The translations under genes and the position numbers were made by a program. This document shows positions 42,201-50,363 of a stretch of 64,000 bases of DNA, in pieces; within the stretch, counting starts at the first letter, position 1; each line of letters opens with the position of its first letter. A model generated the notes under the pieces. It worked only from the letters and a program-made list of their open reading frames with translations, was not told where the DNA came from and searched no databases. Origin of the DNA: DSYU01 sp964437595 (lineage in GTDB: Bacteria > Chloroflexota > Anaerolineae > Anaerolineales > Anaerolineaceae). The DNA lies in contig CAYTHO010000001.1 in NCBI GenBank assembly GCA_964437595.1, positions 1-64,000 on the forward strand, in the 5' to 3' direction.

Positions 42201-43118
42201 CGGCCAGCCTCCGGAAAAAACGACGTAATCTTTATAGATTACCGGCCACCAGGAGTGAAACCCAGAGCCAGGTAATTTGGCTGACTTCCATAACAGACCG
42301 CCGCTGTTAATATCCAGCGCATAGGCATGCATATCGCTTGAGGCAAAGTAAGCCACGCCATTCTTGTAGGCGGCTGAAAAATGAATGGCAGCATCTGTTT
42401 TGTAGCGCCAGGCGAGTTTGCCGGCCTGGTTGCCAGTGGTATGGATCGCGTAAAAATATCCATCGCGGTTGCCCGCAAGCGCCAAGCCGTTAACAACTAA
42501 CGGGTTCGTGTCGAAACCGGCCCCGGCGGGGTAGCTCCAAATTTTTGCCCCAGTTGTTGCATGGATCGCATACAGGTTACGGTCCAGGCCGCCCACGTAA
42601 ACAATACCTTCGGAATATGTGGGTGAATTGCCGAGGGGCAGGCTGGTAGGGAAGAACCATAATTCATTGCCTGTGTTGGAATCCAACGCATGCAGCCCAT
42701 CGGCAGCCGAGATAAATAGTTTATCCGCCGCTGCGATGATCTGAATTTTTTGAGAGATGTAAGCATCGAAGTGGACGAACCACTCGGCGTCCAGGTCTCC
42801 TTTTACTTCCGTCGCTGTCCATGAAGTGCGTTCTGGGTTTGCCCCAACCATGGGCCATTCTCCTGGTCCGCGCGGGACTCTGGGACTCGGCTGGGCAATA
42901 AGAGGAAGGAAAATGGAATTTTCTCCCTGTGCTTGAACAGGCAGTGGTGCGGAAATGAAGGTTCGAGGAACAGATAAAATGAAAGCGATTACCGTGACGA
43001 ACAAAATGCGGATAATAAAAGCCAGCCCCCCCCACTGTGCTTTTCCATTGCGAGGTTGATGATAGAACGACGCGAATGGAACACGAACTTGCCATGGAGA
43101 TTGGCTTTTTCTAACCAT
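39285..43118 (-). CDS. Large secreted PQQ-type propeller protein with helical C-terminal domain, 1277 aa
   Basis: An extended basic N-terminus precedes a hydrophobic helix (about residues 32-55) and a possible VQAQG cleavage site. Residues about 85-330 hold PQQ-like blade repeats (LHALDSNTGNELWFF, LYAIHATTGAKIWSYPAG, AYALDINSGGLLWKS). The middle is beta-rich; residues about 940-1277 are helical (DYWHNPAETITTLINAL, FDACDTCNSWGFPAENHY), perhaps an alpha/alpha toroid as in some polysaccharide lyases. Start has a GGAG ribosome site. Opposite strand to its neighbours, own promoter. Function not proven; a polysaccharide-binding or degrading protein is a guess. Confidence 0.65.
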   Translation of the reverse strand: MVRKSQSPWQVRVPFASFYHQPRNGKAQWGGLAFIIRILFVTVIAFILSVPRTFISAPLPVQAQGENSIFLPLIAQPSPRVPRGPGEWPMVGANPERTSWTATEVKGDLDAEWFVHFDAYISQKIQIIAAADKLFISAADGLHALDSNTGNELWFFPTSLPLGNSPTYSEGIVYVGGLDRNLYAIHATTGAKIWSYPAGAGFDTNPLVVNGLALAGNRDGYFYAIHTTGNQAGKLAWRYKTDAAIHFSAAYKNGVAYFASSDMHAYALDINSGGLLWKSAKLPGSGFHSWWPVIYKDYVVFSGGWPYRLPEPFGGSGHFVVDRAAYPPGAADGSTIGSTGNEPGDWAAGTITMNASRISQYFETYPQRRTTVVLNIENGQEYTYDSDRDSKPEYAPFLYQGTYSGSRFPAAVGPDNVLYQANNFVYSSGISRGHITGWKFGTTTISIPTDHTNAVDEPMAYAIGGNTVYWKRCCDRKAGSFDLTNRSSESYYDEGGLRIRRTLPELFDKGWDFAYWKHGDPSPPIPYNSRVYIIINNAVVAFSANGLPPKLPNDEGKGRETGAEPSSIERSNVFTGLNTKVTLNTTSWPLLYQQERYLEQRDTNSTRANHFTLLEVAGSSSGTPTSAAISNNNAGSSIVSSFSNGKLTTWVSKRAPAVLFESTSNLYQLRGNLTGMAYLSSSGAVIRTGAATVEGSALIEGWLLVWDSTQQHRWVPMVISLQNRPSQIRFETTGVTISYSGAAGRLAVTPLYGMSAPKSSEETSWRSAIPQGTVDRIRQLTRLAWAFPSNVTEALTINASSGDAELSYTYQYLTTSSAWNTGNVQLAYLPPHLALAAWNGSPILVNGQPSTSLTDINFLTPLGRVAGVNNASSVRVTLPGIANTWRQLPSTPGAPASGDPLQAKLTEQVQRIVQAGHLMPGYGMSGIWDARATNRIGNYLADYWHNPAETITTLINALPLLPANQQNAVREYIKQEFAQYPTTSTGHIGWATGTSRQFFDLASEVNAERGDFDACDTCNSWGFPAENHYASWMYAANFGSAQSIYNSTNSMLNTNPVFQQSLPYKLNSEIAGYIGYLRLAQLANAGAKPDAEKKLVEMLILRAALSKYPSALAATGFEYGGYKWSVRTYAPNMPDTLFSVRTIGSLWSQLPLYGYTSDLIYGLSGGGGSGAYAFGIDYVNLTPELGAFMRKYTGKEESEAIKDYERRAPYWFVAEAEEAAGEGVLRPIYDSIALFQAKAYISGTNRAGLEQYIDVPIVRAGDLYYIQKLIMALKAPR

Positions 43119-43364
43119 GGAGACTCCTTTCTGGTTTGTAAAGATCGAGGTTGTTCCCTACCCAATAACGAATAGCCTACGCGATGGAACGCGGTGGTTT
43201 TGCTGTCCCCCGTAGAATATTCTTTCTGGTGTGCTTGCAGTAATACCGTGTTGTGAGTTTGATCGCATCAAGGTTATAACATTTTCTTGATATAATTGCA
43301 AGCATACGTTATATCAATACTCCAATTTGATGATAATTTTTGCCCGTTAGGGGATCGATAAGAG
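43119..43364. promoter_or_regulatory. Divergent promoter region
   Basis: On the minus strand TTGCAA (43301-43296), 17 bases, TATAAC (43278-43273) makes a good promoter for the large leftward gene. On the plus strand TATAAT (43291-43296) overlaps it and could serve the rightward BNR gene. Opposing promoters in the same bases imply mutual interference. Confidence 0.55.
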
Positions 43365-44840
43365 ATGTACTTTATGCAAAAAAAACGCGTCGTCACAGTT
43401 CTTGTGATGATTTTGTTCGTCGTCTTTCCCAAGAGCTGGATTTCAGTATATGGTCAGGCTCAAACCACCTGGGAACCTTCACAATGGGTTCCCGGTTTGG
43501 TGGATACATCGGCGAACCAGTTCCCCGTATTTATCACCGACCCAATGGGGAATGTTCATCTTTTCCATTCGCAGTGGATGGGAGATACGCTCAGCATTTT
43601 TTACAGCCGCTGGGCGGTTGGGTTGGGGTGGACACAGCCGGTAGATATTTATATGCCTACCTGGGGGCAGGCACGGATTATCGGCGGTTTTTTGGACAAC
43701 GCCGGTTATATCAATTTAGTCTATTGGGGCGGCGATGAGATCATGGCAAATATGTATTACCTCAAAGCCCCATTGGTGGATGTTGGAAAAGCAACTGCCT
43801 GGTCTCGCCCGGTGATGGTCGGATCGCAAGCCATTTCGCCTACCACTGCGGCTGTAGCCGGTGATGGTGTTGGGGAGATTGTGATTGTTTATAGTGGCAA
43901 AAATGAGGGCAGTGGCCTTTATTACATAGTGTCTTCGGATTTTGGCGCCAACTGGTCTGAACCTGAACTGCTGTTCCATACTGGAAGCGATTCCATGTGG
44001 GCAACAGAGATTAAGCTGTACCAGAGCTCGAATAGACGATATCACGCGGTCTGGGCATTGGCGGATCTCACAGGCAACAGCCGGGCAGTATATTACTCCC
44101 GGTATGACTCTGGTCAGAAGACCTGGACAAAGGCCAAGATACTCGCCAGGGCCATTGAATTCGAGGCAGACACGCCCAGCATAATTGAACACAACGGTTC
44201 ACTGATTGTGATCTATCATAATGATCTACCCACTACCCGGTGGATGATTCGTTCATTTGACGGCGGTGACACCTGGACAGAGCCTGAGCGTCTCTTCGAG
44301 CAGGTGGGCAGCAACGGCCCCGCCGCGCTGGTCATTGATAGCAGCAATACCCTGCACATGTTTTTTGGAAACCGCGTGGGTAACCCGGCTGTTCATGGCT
44401 TGTGGCACAGTAAATGGGATGGGAGCGATTGGAGCGTTCCAGAAGCCGTAGTATCGGGAGCGAAAGCTTTTGTGGGGCCGAATGGGGAAGAGGGTTTTGA
44501 CCCACATGGGGCCCAGGCCGTAATTAGCCAGGGTAATCTTTTGCTGGTTGCCTGGCGCCACGACCCCGGGTCTGGGCCTACGCATATCTGGTACACCTAC
44601 CGGTATTTAGATACGCCTCGGCTGCCAACCCAAACAATACCAGCTCCATTGCCCACCTTCACTCCAGAGGTTCGAAAATTATTCCCATCCCCAACGCCTC
44701 GCCTACCGGAGATGACCTTCGCGAGTGATATTCCCGAAGACGCCGGAAGTGAAAACATCAACAGCACGCTACTCATCAGCATTGTTCCAGCCCTGATCTT
44801 AACGTTAGCTGTCGTTGTGATAAAACGTAGAAATCGTTAA
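43365..44840 (+). CDS. Secreted BNR beta-propeller protein with C-terminal anchor, 491 aa
   Basis: Signal-like N-terminus (VVTVLVMILFVVFPKSW), propeller repeats with Asp boxes SSDFGANWSEPE and SFDGGDTWTEPE, a Pro/Thr linker and a C-terminal helix (LLISIVPALILTLAVVVI) ending KRRNR. Clearly related in plan to 33933-36680 but about half as long. Positioned just before the ABC exporter genes. Probable surface glycan-binding or -processing protein; enzymatic residues of true sialidases were not identified. Confidence 0.72.
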   Translation: MYFMQKKRVVTVLVMILFVVFPKSWISVYGQAQTTWEPSQWVPGLVDTSANQFPVFITDPMGNVHLFHSQWMGDTLSIFYSRWAVGLGWTQPVDIYMPTWGQARIIGGFLDNAGYINLVYWGGDEIMANMYYLKAPLVDVGKATAWSRPVMVGSQAISPTTAAVAGDGVGEIVIVYSGKNEGSGLYYIVSSDFGANWSEPELLFHTGSDSMWATEIKLYQSSNRRYHAVWALADLTGNSRAVYYSRYDSGQKTWTKAKILARAIEFEADTPSIIEHNGSLIVIYHNDLPTTRWMIRSFDGGDTWTEPERLFEQVGSNGPAALVIDSSNTLHMFFGNRVGNPAVHGLWHSKWDGSDWSVPEAVVSGAKAFVGPNGEEGFDPHGAQAVISQGNLLLVAWRHDPGSGPTHIWYTYRYLDTPRLPTQTIPAPLPTFTPEVRKLFPSPTPRLPEMTFASDIPEDAGSENINSTLLISIVPALILTLAVVVIKRRNR

Positions 44841-44853
44841 AGGAATCGCCTGC

Positions 44854-46122
44854 ATGACCGCAACCATTGAATTTCAAAAGGTATCGAAAAGGTACCGCCT
44901 TGGGATGACACGCACCAGCTTGCCTACGGTCATTTCGGGTTGGATAAAATCCGCTTTTCGAAAATCGAACACCGCGAACGCTGCAGATCAATTCTTTTGG
45001 GCGCTCCGCGATGTGAGTTTCGAGTTGGAAAGGGGCGACTCGCTTGGGTTGGTCGGCGCGAACGGCGCTGGGAAGACCACGACACTGAAACTGCTGGCGA
45101 AAATCACAAAGCCCACTTCCGGGCAAATTCATGTAAACGGCAAACTCTCCGCGCTGATTGAGCTTGGCGCAGGATTCCACCCCGATCTCTCAGGCCGAGA
45201 AAATATTTTTCTCAACGGGGCCATCTTGGGGCTGAACAAAGCAGATATACAGCGTCGTTTTGACAGCATCGTGGAGTTTTCGGAGTTGGGGCGCTTCATC
45301 GATACGCCGGTCAAGCGTTATTCTTCTGGAATGGCCGTGCGGCTTGGGTTTGCCGTGGCGGCTTCGATCGATCCAGATATCCTGCTGATTGATGAGGTAC
45401 TGGCTGTGGGTGACACGACCTTCCGGATCAAGTGCGTAAAACGCATCCAGGAGTTGATCGATGGTGGAACCACCCTCATATTTGTATCGCATAATATGGG
45501 ATTGGTGAAATCGGTCTGCAAAAAAGGGCTCTATATTGAAAAAGGCACGATGAAACTGTTTGGTGATACAGATAAAGTAATTGAGGCATACAACCGCGAT
45601 CTAAACCAAAGGCGGATCAGCCAGTTTAGCGGTGAAGAAGAAGAGGTCGCCGAATATCAAGGTTCAACCGCGGAGATCACGAAAATCGAGGTTCTTAGCT
45701 TAGGGCCAGATACTCCAAAGCTCATGCCAAGGCAGCCGGCTGAAATCGTGGTTCATTACAACGCTTATCAAGATCTCGGAGAAGTGGTGCTTTTTATGCG
45801 CATAACGCGCTCAGATGGTGTTTCTTGCTGCAAGCTTAATTCGGACACTGATCAGGTTCTCTTTAATATTAGGAGAGGTGTTGGGAAAATTACAATCACC
45901 CTTGATCCACTGCAGCTTTTTCCCAGCACATACCAGGTTTCCTTCGCGATCAAAAACAAGGCCATGACCATGAATCACGATGTGGCTTATTCCGATTGGT
46001 TTTATGTTGAGGGAGAAGATCCGGGTCATATCGATCTCGATGCGGTATTCGAGCCAAACAAAGTCTGGGCGCACGAACCGCAGACATCCAATGAAATGCT
46101 GCTTACTGGTCGGGAAGGATAA
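44854..46122 (+). CDS. wzt: Polysaccharide ABC transporter ATP-binding protein (Wzt-like), 422 aa
   Basis: Walker A GANGAGKTT, signature YSSGMAVRLGFAVA, Walker B DILLIDEVLAVGD. After the ATPase core (to about residue 250) comes a C-terminal beta domain (about 270-410) like the glycan-binding Wzt domain. It energises export of a finished polymer or lipid-linked glycan together with the downstream permease. Confidence 0.9.
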   Translation: MTATIEFQKVSKRYRLGMTRTSLPTVISGWIKSAFRKSNTANAADQFFWALRDVSFELERGDSLGLVGANGAGKTTTLKLLAKITKPTSGQIHVNGKLSALIELGAGFHPDLSGRENIFLNGAILGLNKADIQRRFDSIVEFSELGRFIDTPVKRYSSGMAVRLGFAVAASIDPDILLIDEVLAVGDTTFRIKCVKRIQELIDGGTTLIFVSHNMGLVKSVCKKGLYIEKGTMKLFGDTDKVIEAYNRDLNQRRISQFSGEEEEVAEYQGSTAEITKIEVLSLGPDTPKLMPRQPAEIVVHYNAYQDLGEVVLFMRITRSDGVSCCKLNSDTDQVLFNIRRGVGKITITLDPLQLFPSTYQVSFAIKNKAMTMNHDVAYSDWFYVEGEDPGHIDLDAVFEPNKVWAHEPQTSNEMLLTGREG

Positions 46123-46124
46123 TC

Positions 46125-46934
46125 ATGCTTCCAAAAATCGCGCAAAGCCGGCCCAGTGAAAACCGGCAAGAACTGCACTTATTTCAAGAACTGTTAGTGG
46201 CCTGGACCAAACGTGTCGTCCGCGGGCGTTACCAACAGTCCATCTTGGGCTGGTTATGGGCCATTGTACAGCCGGTAGCTTCGGTCACTATCTTCTCTAT
46301 CATTTTCACGCGCTTTGTACCGGTAAACACTGGGTCGATCCCTTACCCGGTGTTCTCGTACGTAGCGATGGTGCCGTGGGCGTTCTTATCGACATCCCTG
46401 CAGGATATGACCATTTCTCTGGTGGGGAACATCAGCCTGATAACCAAGGTTTATTTCAAACGCGAGGTGCTTCCGATTGCGGCAATGCTAGCACGACTGC
46501 TTGATTTTAGCGTGGCGTCACTAGTGCTGATCGGATTGATGATCCTCTATCAGGTGCCGCTGTACCTGCCCGGCCTGATTTTTCTTCCTGTCATTCTGGC
46601 AGTACAGATCATATTAATCTTAGGCTTGGGACTGATCACTTCGGCAACCTACATCTTTTACCGGGATGTGAACCCGCTGGTTACACTCGTTATTCAGCTA
46701 TGGTTCTATGCATCCCCCATTATCTACCCGGTCTCGCTGGTACCCGAAAGGTGGCAGGCGCTCTACTTCATCAACCCGATGGCGGGCATTCTGGAAGCCT
46801 ACCGTTCCGTTCTGCTCTACCAAAGCCTGCCTGGAACGGCCCTTCTGGTGGCTGGCATCGAATCGCTGTTGATATTTGCTTTCGGCTATTGGCTTTTTAA
46901 ACGCCTAGAATACCAGTTTGCTGATATTGTTTAA
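46125..46934 (+). CDS. wzm: Polysaccharide ABC transporter permease (Wzm-like), 269 aa
   Basis: ABC-2 type membrane protein: LVAWTKRVVRGRYQQSILGW at the N-terminus, six predicted helices, and SPIIYPVSLVPERWQALYFINPM near the end, a common motif of this family. Two-base gap after wzt. Forms the export channel with the Wzt-like ATPase. Confidence 0.9.
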   Translation: MLPKIAQSRPSENRQELHLFQELLVAWTKRVVRGRYQQSILGWLWAIVQPVASVTIFSIIFTRFVPVNTGSIPYPVFSYVAMVPWAFLSTSLQDMTISLVGNISLITKVYFKREVLPIAAMLARLLDFSVASLVLIGLMILYQVPLYLPGLIFLPVILAVQIILILGLGLITSATYIFYRDVNPLVTLVIQLWFYASPIIYPVSLVPERWQALYFINPMAGILEAYRSVLLYQSLPGTALLVAGIESLLIFAFGYWLFKRLEYQFADIV

Positions 46935-47037
46935 GAAAGTTTTCGCCGAACCGTAGTGCCATCTGGATGCCGCGCGTCCGGTTTACCATAGACCAGCCCG
47001 TGTTCTGTCAGGTGCTGCGGTACTTTGAGGAGACGAA

Positions 47038-47904
47038 ATGAAAACGCATATGCCGGCCGGGAAGTTTGCCAGAACAGTGTACCGCATCGATCGGAAGATA
47101 AACAGCATCATCGGCTCGGTGAAAAAAAATGGCGTTCGAACCTTTTGGTGGAACAAGGAGATCAACTTTGGTGACCTGCTTGGGCCGTCACTACTAAGGG
47201 AGTTTGGTTTTACACCGATCCACGCCCAAACCTATAACGCGGAAGTTGTGACGGTGGGAAGTGTCCTACACCTGCTGTCAGAAAACTATACCGGATATAT
47301 CGTTGGTTCTGGGATTATTGAAGATAACGCGTTCCGTTTTCCACATGCAAAAATATTAGCTGTGAGGGGAGAATTGACGCGCGAGAGGATCGGTGCTCCA
47401 AAGGGTACCATTTTAGGTGACCCAGGACTGCTGTCCGATCGCTTAATAAAAAAACGATCGCACAAGCGTTATACGCTCGGCCTGATACCGCACTTTTTCG
47501 ATATGCAGGATGAGTGCATACAGGCGGTGGTAAAGAAATACCCGCAAGAAGTTCATCTTATTAATGTTAAGCGCGGCCCGCTTGAAGTGATTCGGGAAAT
47601 CGACCAGTGCGAATATATCCTTTCATCTTCACTGCACGGAATGGTAGTTGCCGATTCGCTGGGAATTCCGAATACCTGGATGATCCTTTCGGAAAAAGTC
47701 CGCGGGGCGGGGTTCAAATTCTTTGACTATGCTTCCGCCTTTGGATGTCATTACGAGCCGTTAAAATTAACCGGGGTGGAAAGTCTATCAGAGTTGGTTG
47801 GCGGCACGCACAACGTCTCTGAGAATATTGAAGAAACGAAGCGGGGCATTGAAGTCGCATATCGCAGACTGCGGGATGAACTATTGGATGCCACAAAAAT
47901 TTAG
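47038..47904 (+). CDS. Polysaccharide pyruvyl transferase family protein, 288 aa
   Basis: Contains INFGDLLGPSLL near residue 42 and SSSLHGMVVADSLGIP near residue 198, the two hallmark segments of the pyruvyl transferase family, which adds pyruvate ketals from PEP to sugars. GAGGAG lies about 5 bases before ATG. Its end overlaps the following glycosyltransferase start. Adds negative charge to the polymer if active. Confidence 0.85.
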   Translation: MKTHMPAGKFARTVYRIDRKINSIIGSVKKNGVRTFWWNKEINFGDLLGPSLLREFGFTPIHAQTYNAEVVTVGSVLHLLSENYTGYIVGSGIIEDNAFRFPHAKILAVRGELTRERIGAPKGTILGDPGLLSDRLIKKRSHKRYTLGLIPHFFDMQDECIQAVVKKYPQEVHLINVKRGPLEVIREIDQCEYILSSSLHGMVVADSLGIPNTWMILSEKVRGAGFKFFDYASAFGCHYEPLKLTGVESLSELVGGTHNVSENIEETKRGIEVAYRRLRDELLDATKI

Positions 47905-49276
47905 TGTCATAATCCCGGCTTATAACCAGGCCGCTTTTTTAGGCGAGGCGGTGCAAAGCGTGCTGAACCAGACCTATCAGGATTTTGAAGTTCTGGTTGT
48001 TAACGATGCATCAACCGATGAGACTGCCTCGGTGATCGCGCAATTTGTGGACCCGCGCGTGGTTTGTATCAACCACTCAATCAACCGGGGAGGGTCGGCA
48101 GCGCGCAATACGGGCGTATCCGCCGCGAAGGGTGATTATATTGCGCATCTAGACGCGGATGATTATTTTCATCCGGAGAAATTAGCAGCACACCATCGCT
48201 TTTTAAATGCTCACCCAGATGTAAGCATTACGTATAACGCGCGCTACCAGCTGCATCATTCGACAACCAAAATCCGCGACATCTACCGCCCGCCAGACAC
48301 CGTTCAACTGAAGGATTTTGTCCTGGGTTACCCCTTTTCACCCAGTGATATGGTGCTTCGCCGTAATGTTCTTGAGCAAAACGTGTTGTTTAATGAAGAA
48401 TACCGCAACCTGAGCGAGGATTTTGAATATTACACCAGGTTGGCCGAGGCAGGCTTCCGTTTTGCCCGCGTGCCCGGGGTTTTGAATTACCGTCGCTATT
48501 ACGCAGGGCGGCGTCATAAGAACCTGGAAGCGAAAATTCAAAAGAATGTGGAAACGCTCGAACGCGTGTTTTCCAATTCTGCTTGTCCTGCCCATGTGCT
48601 GGCGCTTCGCAAGCGCGCCTATATTAACTATTTTACAGAAGTGACCTACATGGCGTATGGTCAGGGAGATTACGAGCTGGGGCGCAAGTTTATCCAGGAG
48701 ATGCTGCACATAGCCCCAGAAATCGCGGACGAGAAGCCATCGAAAGTGGTTACAGCGATCTTCAATTACATTATCAACGATGATTCGCTGGAGCACGAAA
48801 AACGTTTGCCTGAAGTGTTTTCCTGCCTGCCGCCTGAGTTGGCTCTTTCATCAGAAGAAGCGGAAGGGTATATCTCGCGCGCCTATCTCCTGAAAGGCAC
48901 CCGCTCTGCCTTGTGGGACGATCCTGAGAAGGCCAGCTTCTATTTCAGGCGTGCTGGAGAATTGAAAGCCAGGTTGGACGAGCCATACCGCGCGCAACTG
49001 GCAGCGCAGCTGGCAGGGTATGAGGCTGAATTAGGGCGCGAGGCTGTTGAACTGCAGGCACAGCGGTTGTACCCCTACCTTGAACGGATGGCAGGTAAGG
49101 AAAGTGTGCGGCAGATTCGCGGTTTGCTGGCATTCAACCGGGCGTTTGCCGGGTACCGCGCGGGTAAATATCAACTGGCGCTTCGCGAAGTGATCCGCGC
49201 GGTGGCTGCACAGCCCAGGTACCTGGCAAATCGCGGCGCGCTGTCGATTGCGGTGCGCTCACTGTTAAAGCGATAA
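47888..49276 (+). CDS. Family 2 glycosyltransferase with helical C-terminal extension, 462 aa
   Basis: GT-A: FSVIIPAYNQAAFLGEAVQS, VLVVNDASTDET, IAHLDADDYF (DxD). Residues after about 240 are helical and repeat-like (YGQGDYELGRKFIQEML, ASFYFRRAGELKARL), possibly TPR-type. Start at ATG 47888 inside the end of the pyruvyl transferase gene; ATG 47876 is possible. Confidence 0.85.
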   Translation: MPQKFSVIIPAYNQAAFLGEAVQSVLNQTYQDFEVLVVNDASTDETASVIAQFVDPRVVCINHSINRGGSAARNTGVSAAKGDYIAHLDADDYFHPEKLAAHHRFLNAHPDVSITYNARYQLHHSTTKIRDIYRPPDTVQLKDFVLGYPFSPSDMVLRRNVLEQNVLFNEEYRNLSEDFEYYTRLAEAGFRFARVPGVLNYRRYYAGRRHKNLEAKIQKNVETLERVFSNSACPAHVLALRKRAYINYFTEVTYMAYGQGDYELGRKFIQEMLHIAPEIADEKPSKVVTAIFNYIINDDSLEHEKRLPEVFSCLPPELALSSEEAEGYISRAYLLKGTRSALWDDPEKASFYFRRAGELKARLDEPYRAQLAAQLAGYEAELGREAVELQAQRLYPYLERMAGKESVRQIRGLLAFNRAFAGYRAGKYQLALREVIRAVAAQPRYLANRGALSIAVRSLLKR

Positions 49277-49296
49277 GTGTTCATTGGAGAGTTGTG

Positions 49297-50301
49297 ATGC
49301 GTGTAGGCGTAGCTCTTGAAGAAACGTGGGATTTCTTTAACGAAATTTATTCCGAACTTACCAACACTTTTGAAACAAGTTTATTCAAAAGGCGAACGTT
49401 TCATCTGCCAATTTTTAATGCGCGCATTAACCGGGTATTATTCAAGTATGATCTACAGCAATTTATGCAGAAGAATGATGTTGTTTTTTTTGAATTTGCA
49501 AGTGAGCTTTTGATCGCGGCGACTCACCTGGAGAAAACCTGTGGGATTGTTACCCGCCTGCACCGGTACGAGATGTACCAATGGGTAGATAAAATCTATT
49601 GGGAGCGGGTTGACCGGATTATTTTGGTAAGTAAGGCCATGCAAGAAGAGTTCATTGAAAAATTCCCTTCGCAAGCCTCGAAAACAGTGGTGTCTTGTGC
49701 GGCGGTTTCCCTGGAGAAGTTTTCATTGAAGCCGAAAACATTTGAAGGCAATATCGGAATCCTTTGCCACATTGCCCCCAGAAAACGCGTTTATGAATTG
49801 GTGCTTGCCTTTTCCACATTGTGCCAGTCGCAACCAGGTTTGAAACTGCACATTGCTGGCGACTATAAAAATTCACAGGTGGATTATTTCAATGCTATTC
49901 ACTACCTGGTCAAGCAGTTGGGGCTGCAGAACCAGGTTGTTTTTGATGGTTTCCTGCCAGACCCATCCGGCTGGTACAGTCAAATGGATATTTTTATATC
50001 CAACAGTTACTCAGAAGGTTTGCAGGTTGCCCTGATGGAAGCCATGGCTTCCGGCTGCTACTGCCTTTCGCACCATTGGAAAGGTGCGGATGAAATGCTG
50101 CCAGAAGAGAATCTGTATTTTCGGGATGAACAAATGCTGGAGAAGATATCAGCGTATATTGCGCTTCCCGACGCGGAAAGGCTAACGGTCCGAGCAAAAA
50201 TGCGGGAAATTGCTTGTGACAGGTTCGATATCGAAAAGACAAAGAAAACGGTTATAAACGTCATTAAAAGCGTGGGAGCGCCGGGTGCTTCTCATGGTTG
50301 A
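49297..50301 (+). CDS. Family 4-type glycosyltransferase, 334 aa
   Basis: GT-B fold. Start ATG 49297 with GGAGA upstream. C-terminal half has IGILCHIAPRKRVYELVLAF, VFDGFLPDPSGWYSQMDIFISNSYSEGLQVALMEAMASG, the nucleotide-sugar binding EGL...E signature. Donor unknown. Confidence 0.82.
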   Translation: MRVGVALEETWDFFNEIYSELTNTFETSLFKRRTFHLPIFNARINRVLFKYDLQQFMQKNDVVFFEFASELLIAATHLEKTCGIVTRLHRYEMYQWVDKIYWERVDRIILVSKAMQEEFIEKFPSQASKTVVSCAAVSLEKFSLKPKTFEGNIGILCHIAPRKRVYELVLAFSTLCQSQPGLKLHIAGDYKNSQVDYFNAIHYLVKQLGLQNQVVFDGFLPDPSGWYSQMDIFISNSYSEGLQVALMEAMASGCYCLSHHWKGADEMLPEENLYFRDEQMLEKISAYIALPDAERLTVRAKMREIACDRFDIEKTKKTVINVIKSVGAPGASHG

Positions 50302-50363
50302 AAAGACCCTATCCATGATAATGCATGAATAATGATGGATGATCTATGCTTATGGAGCGTACA

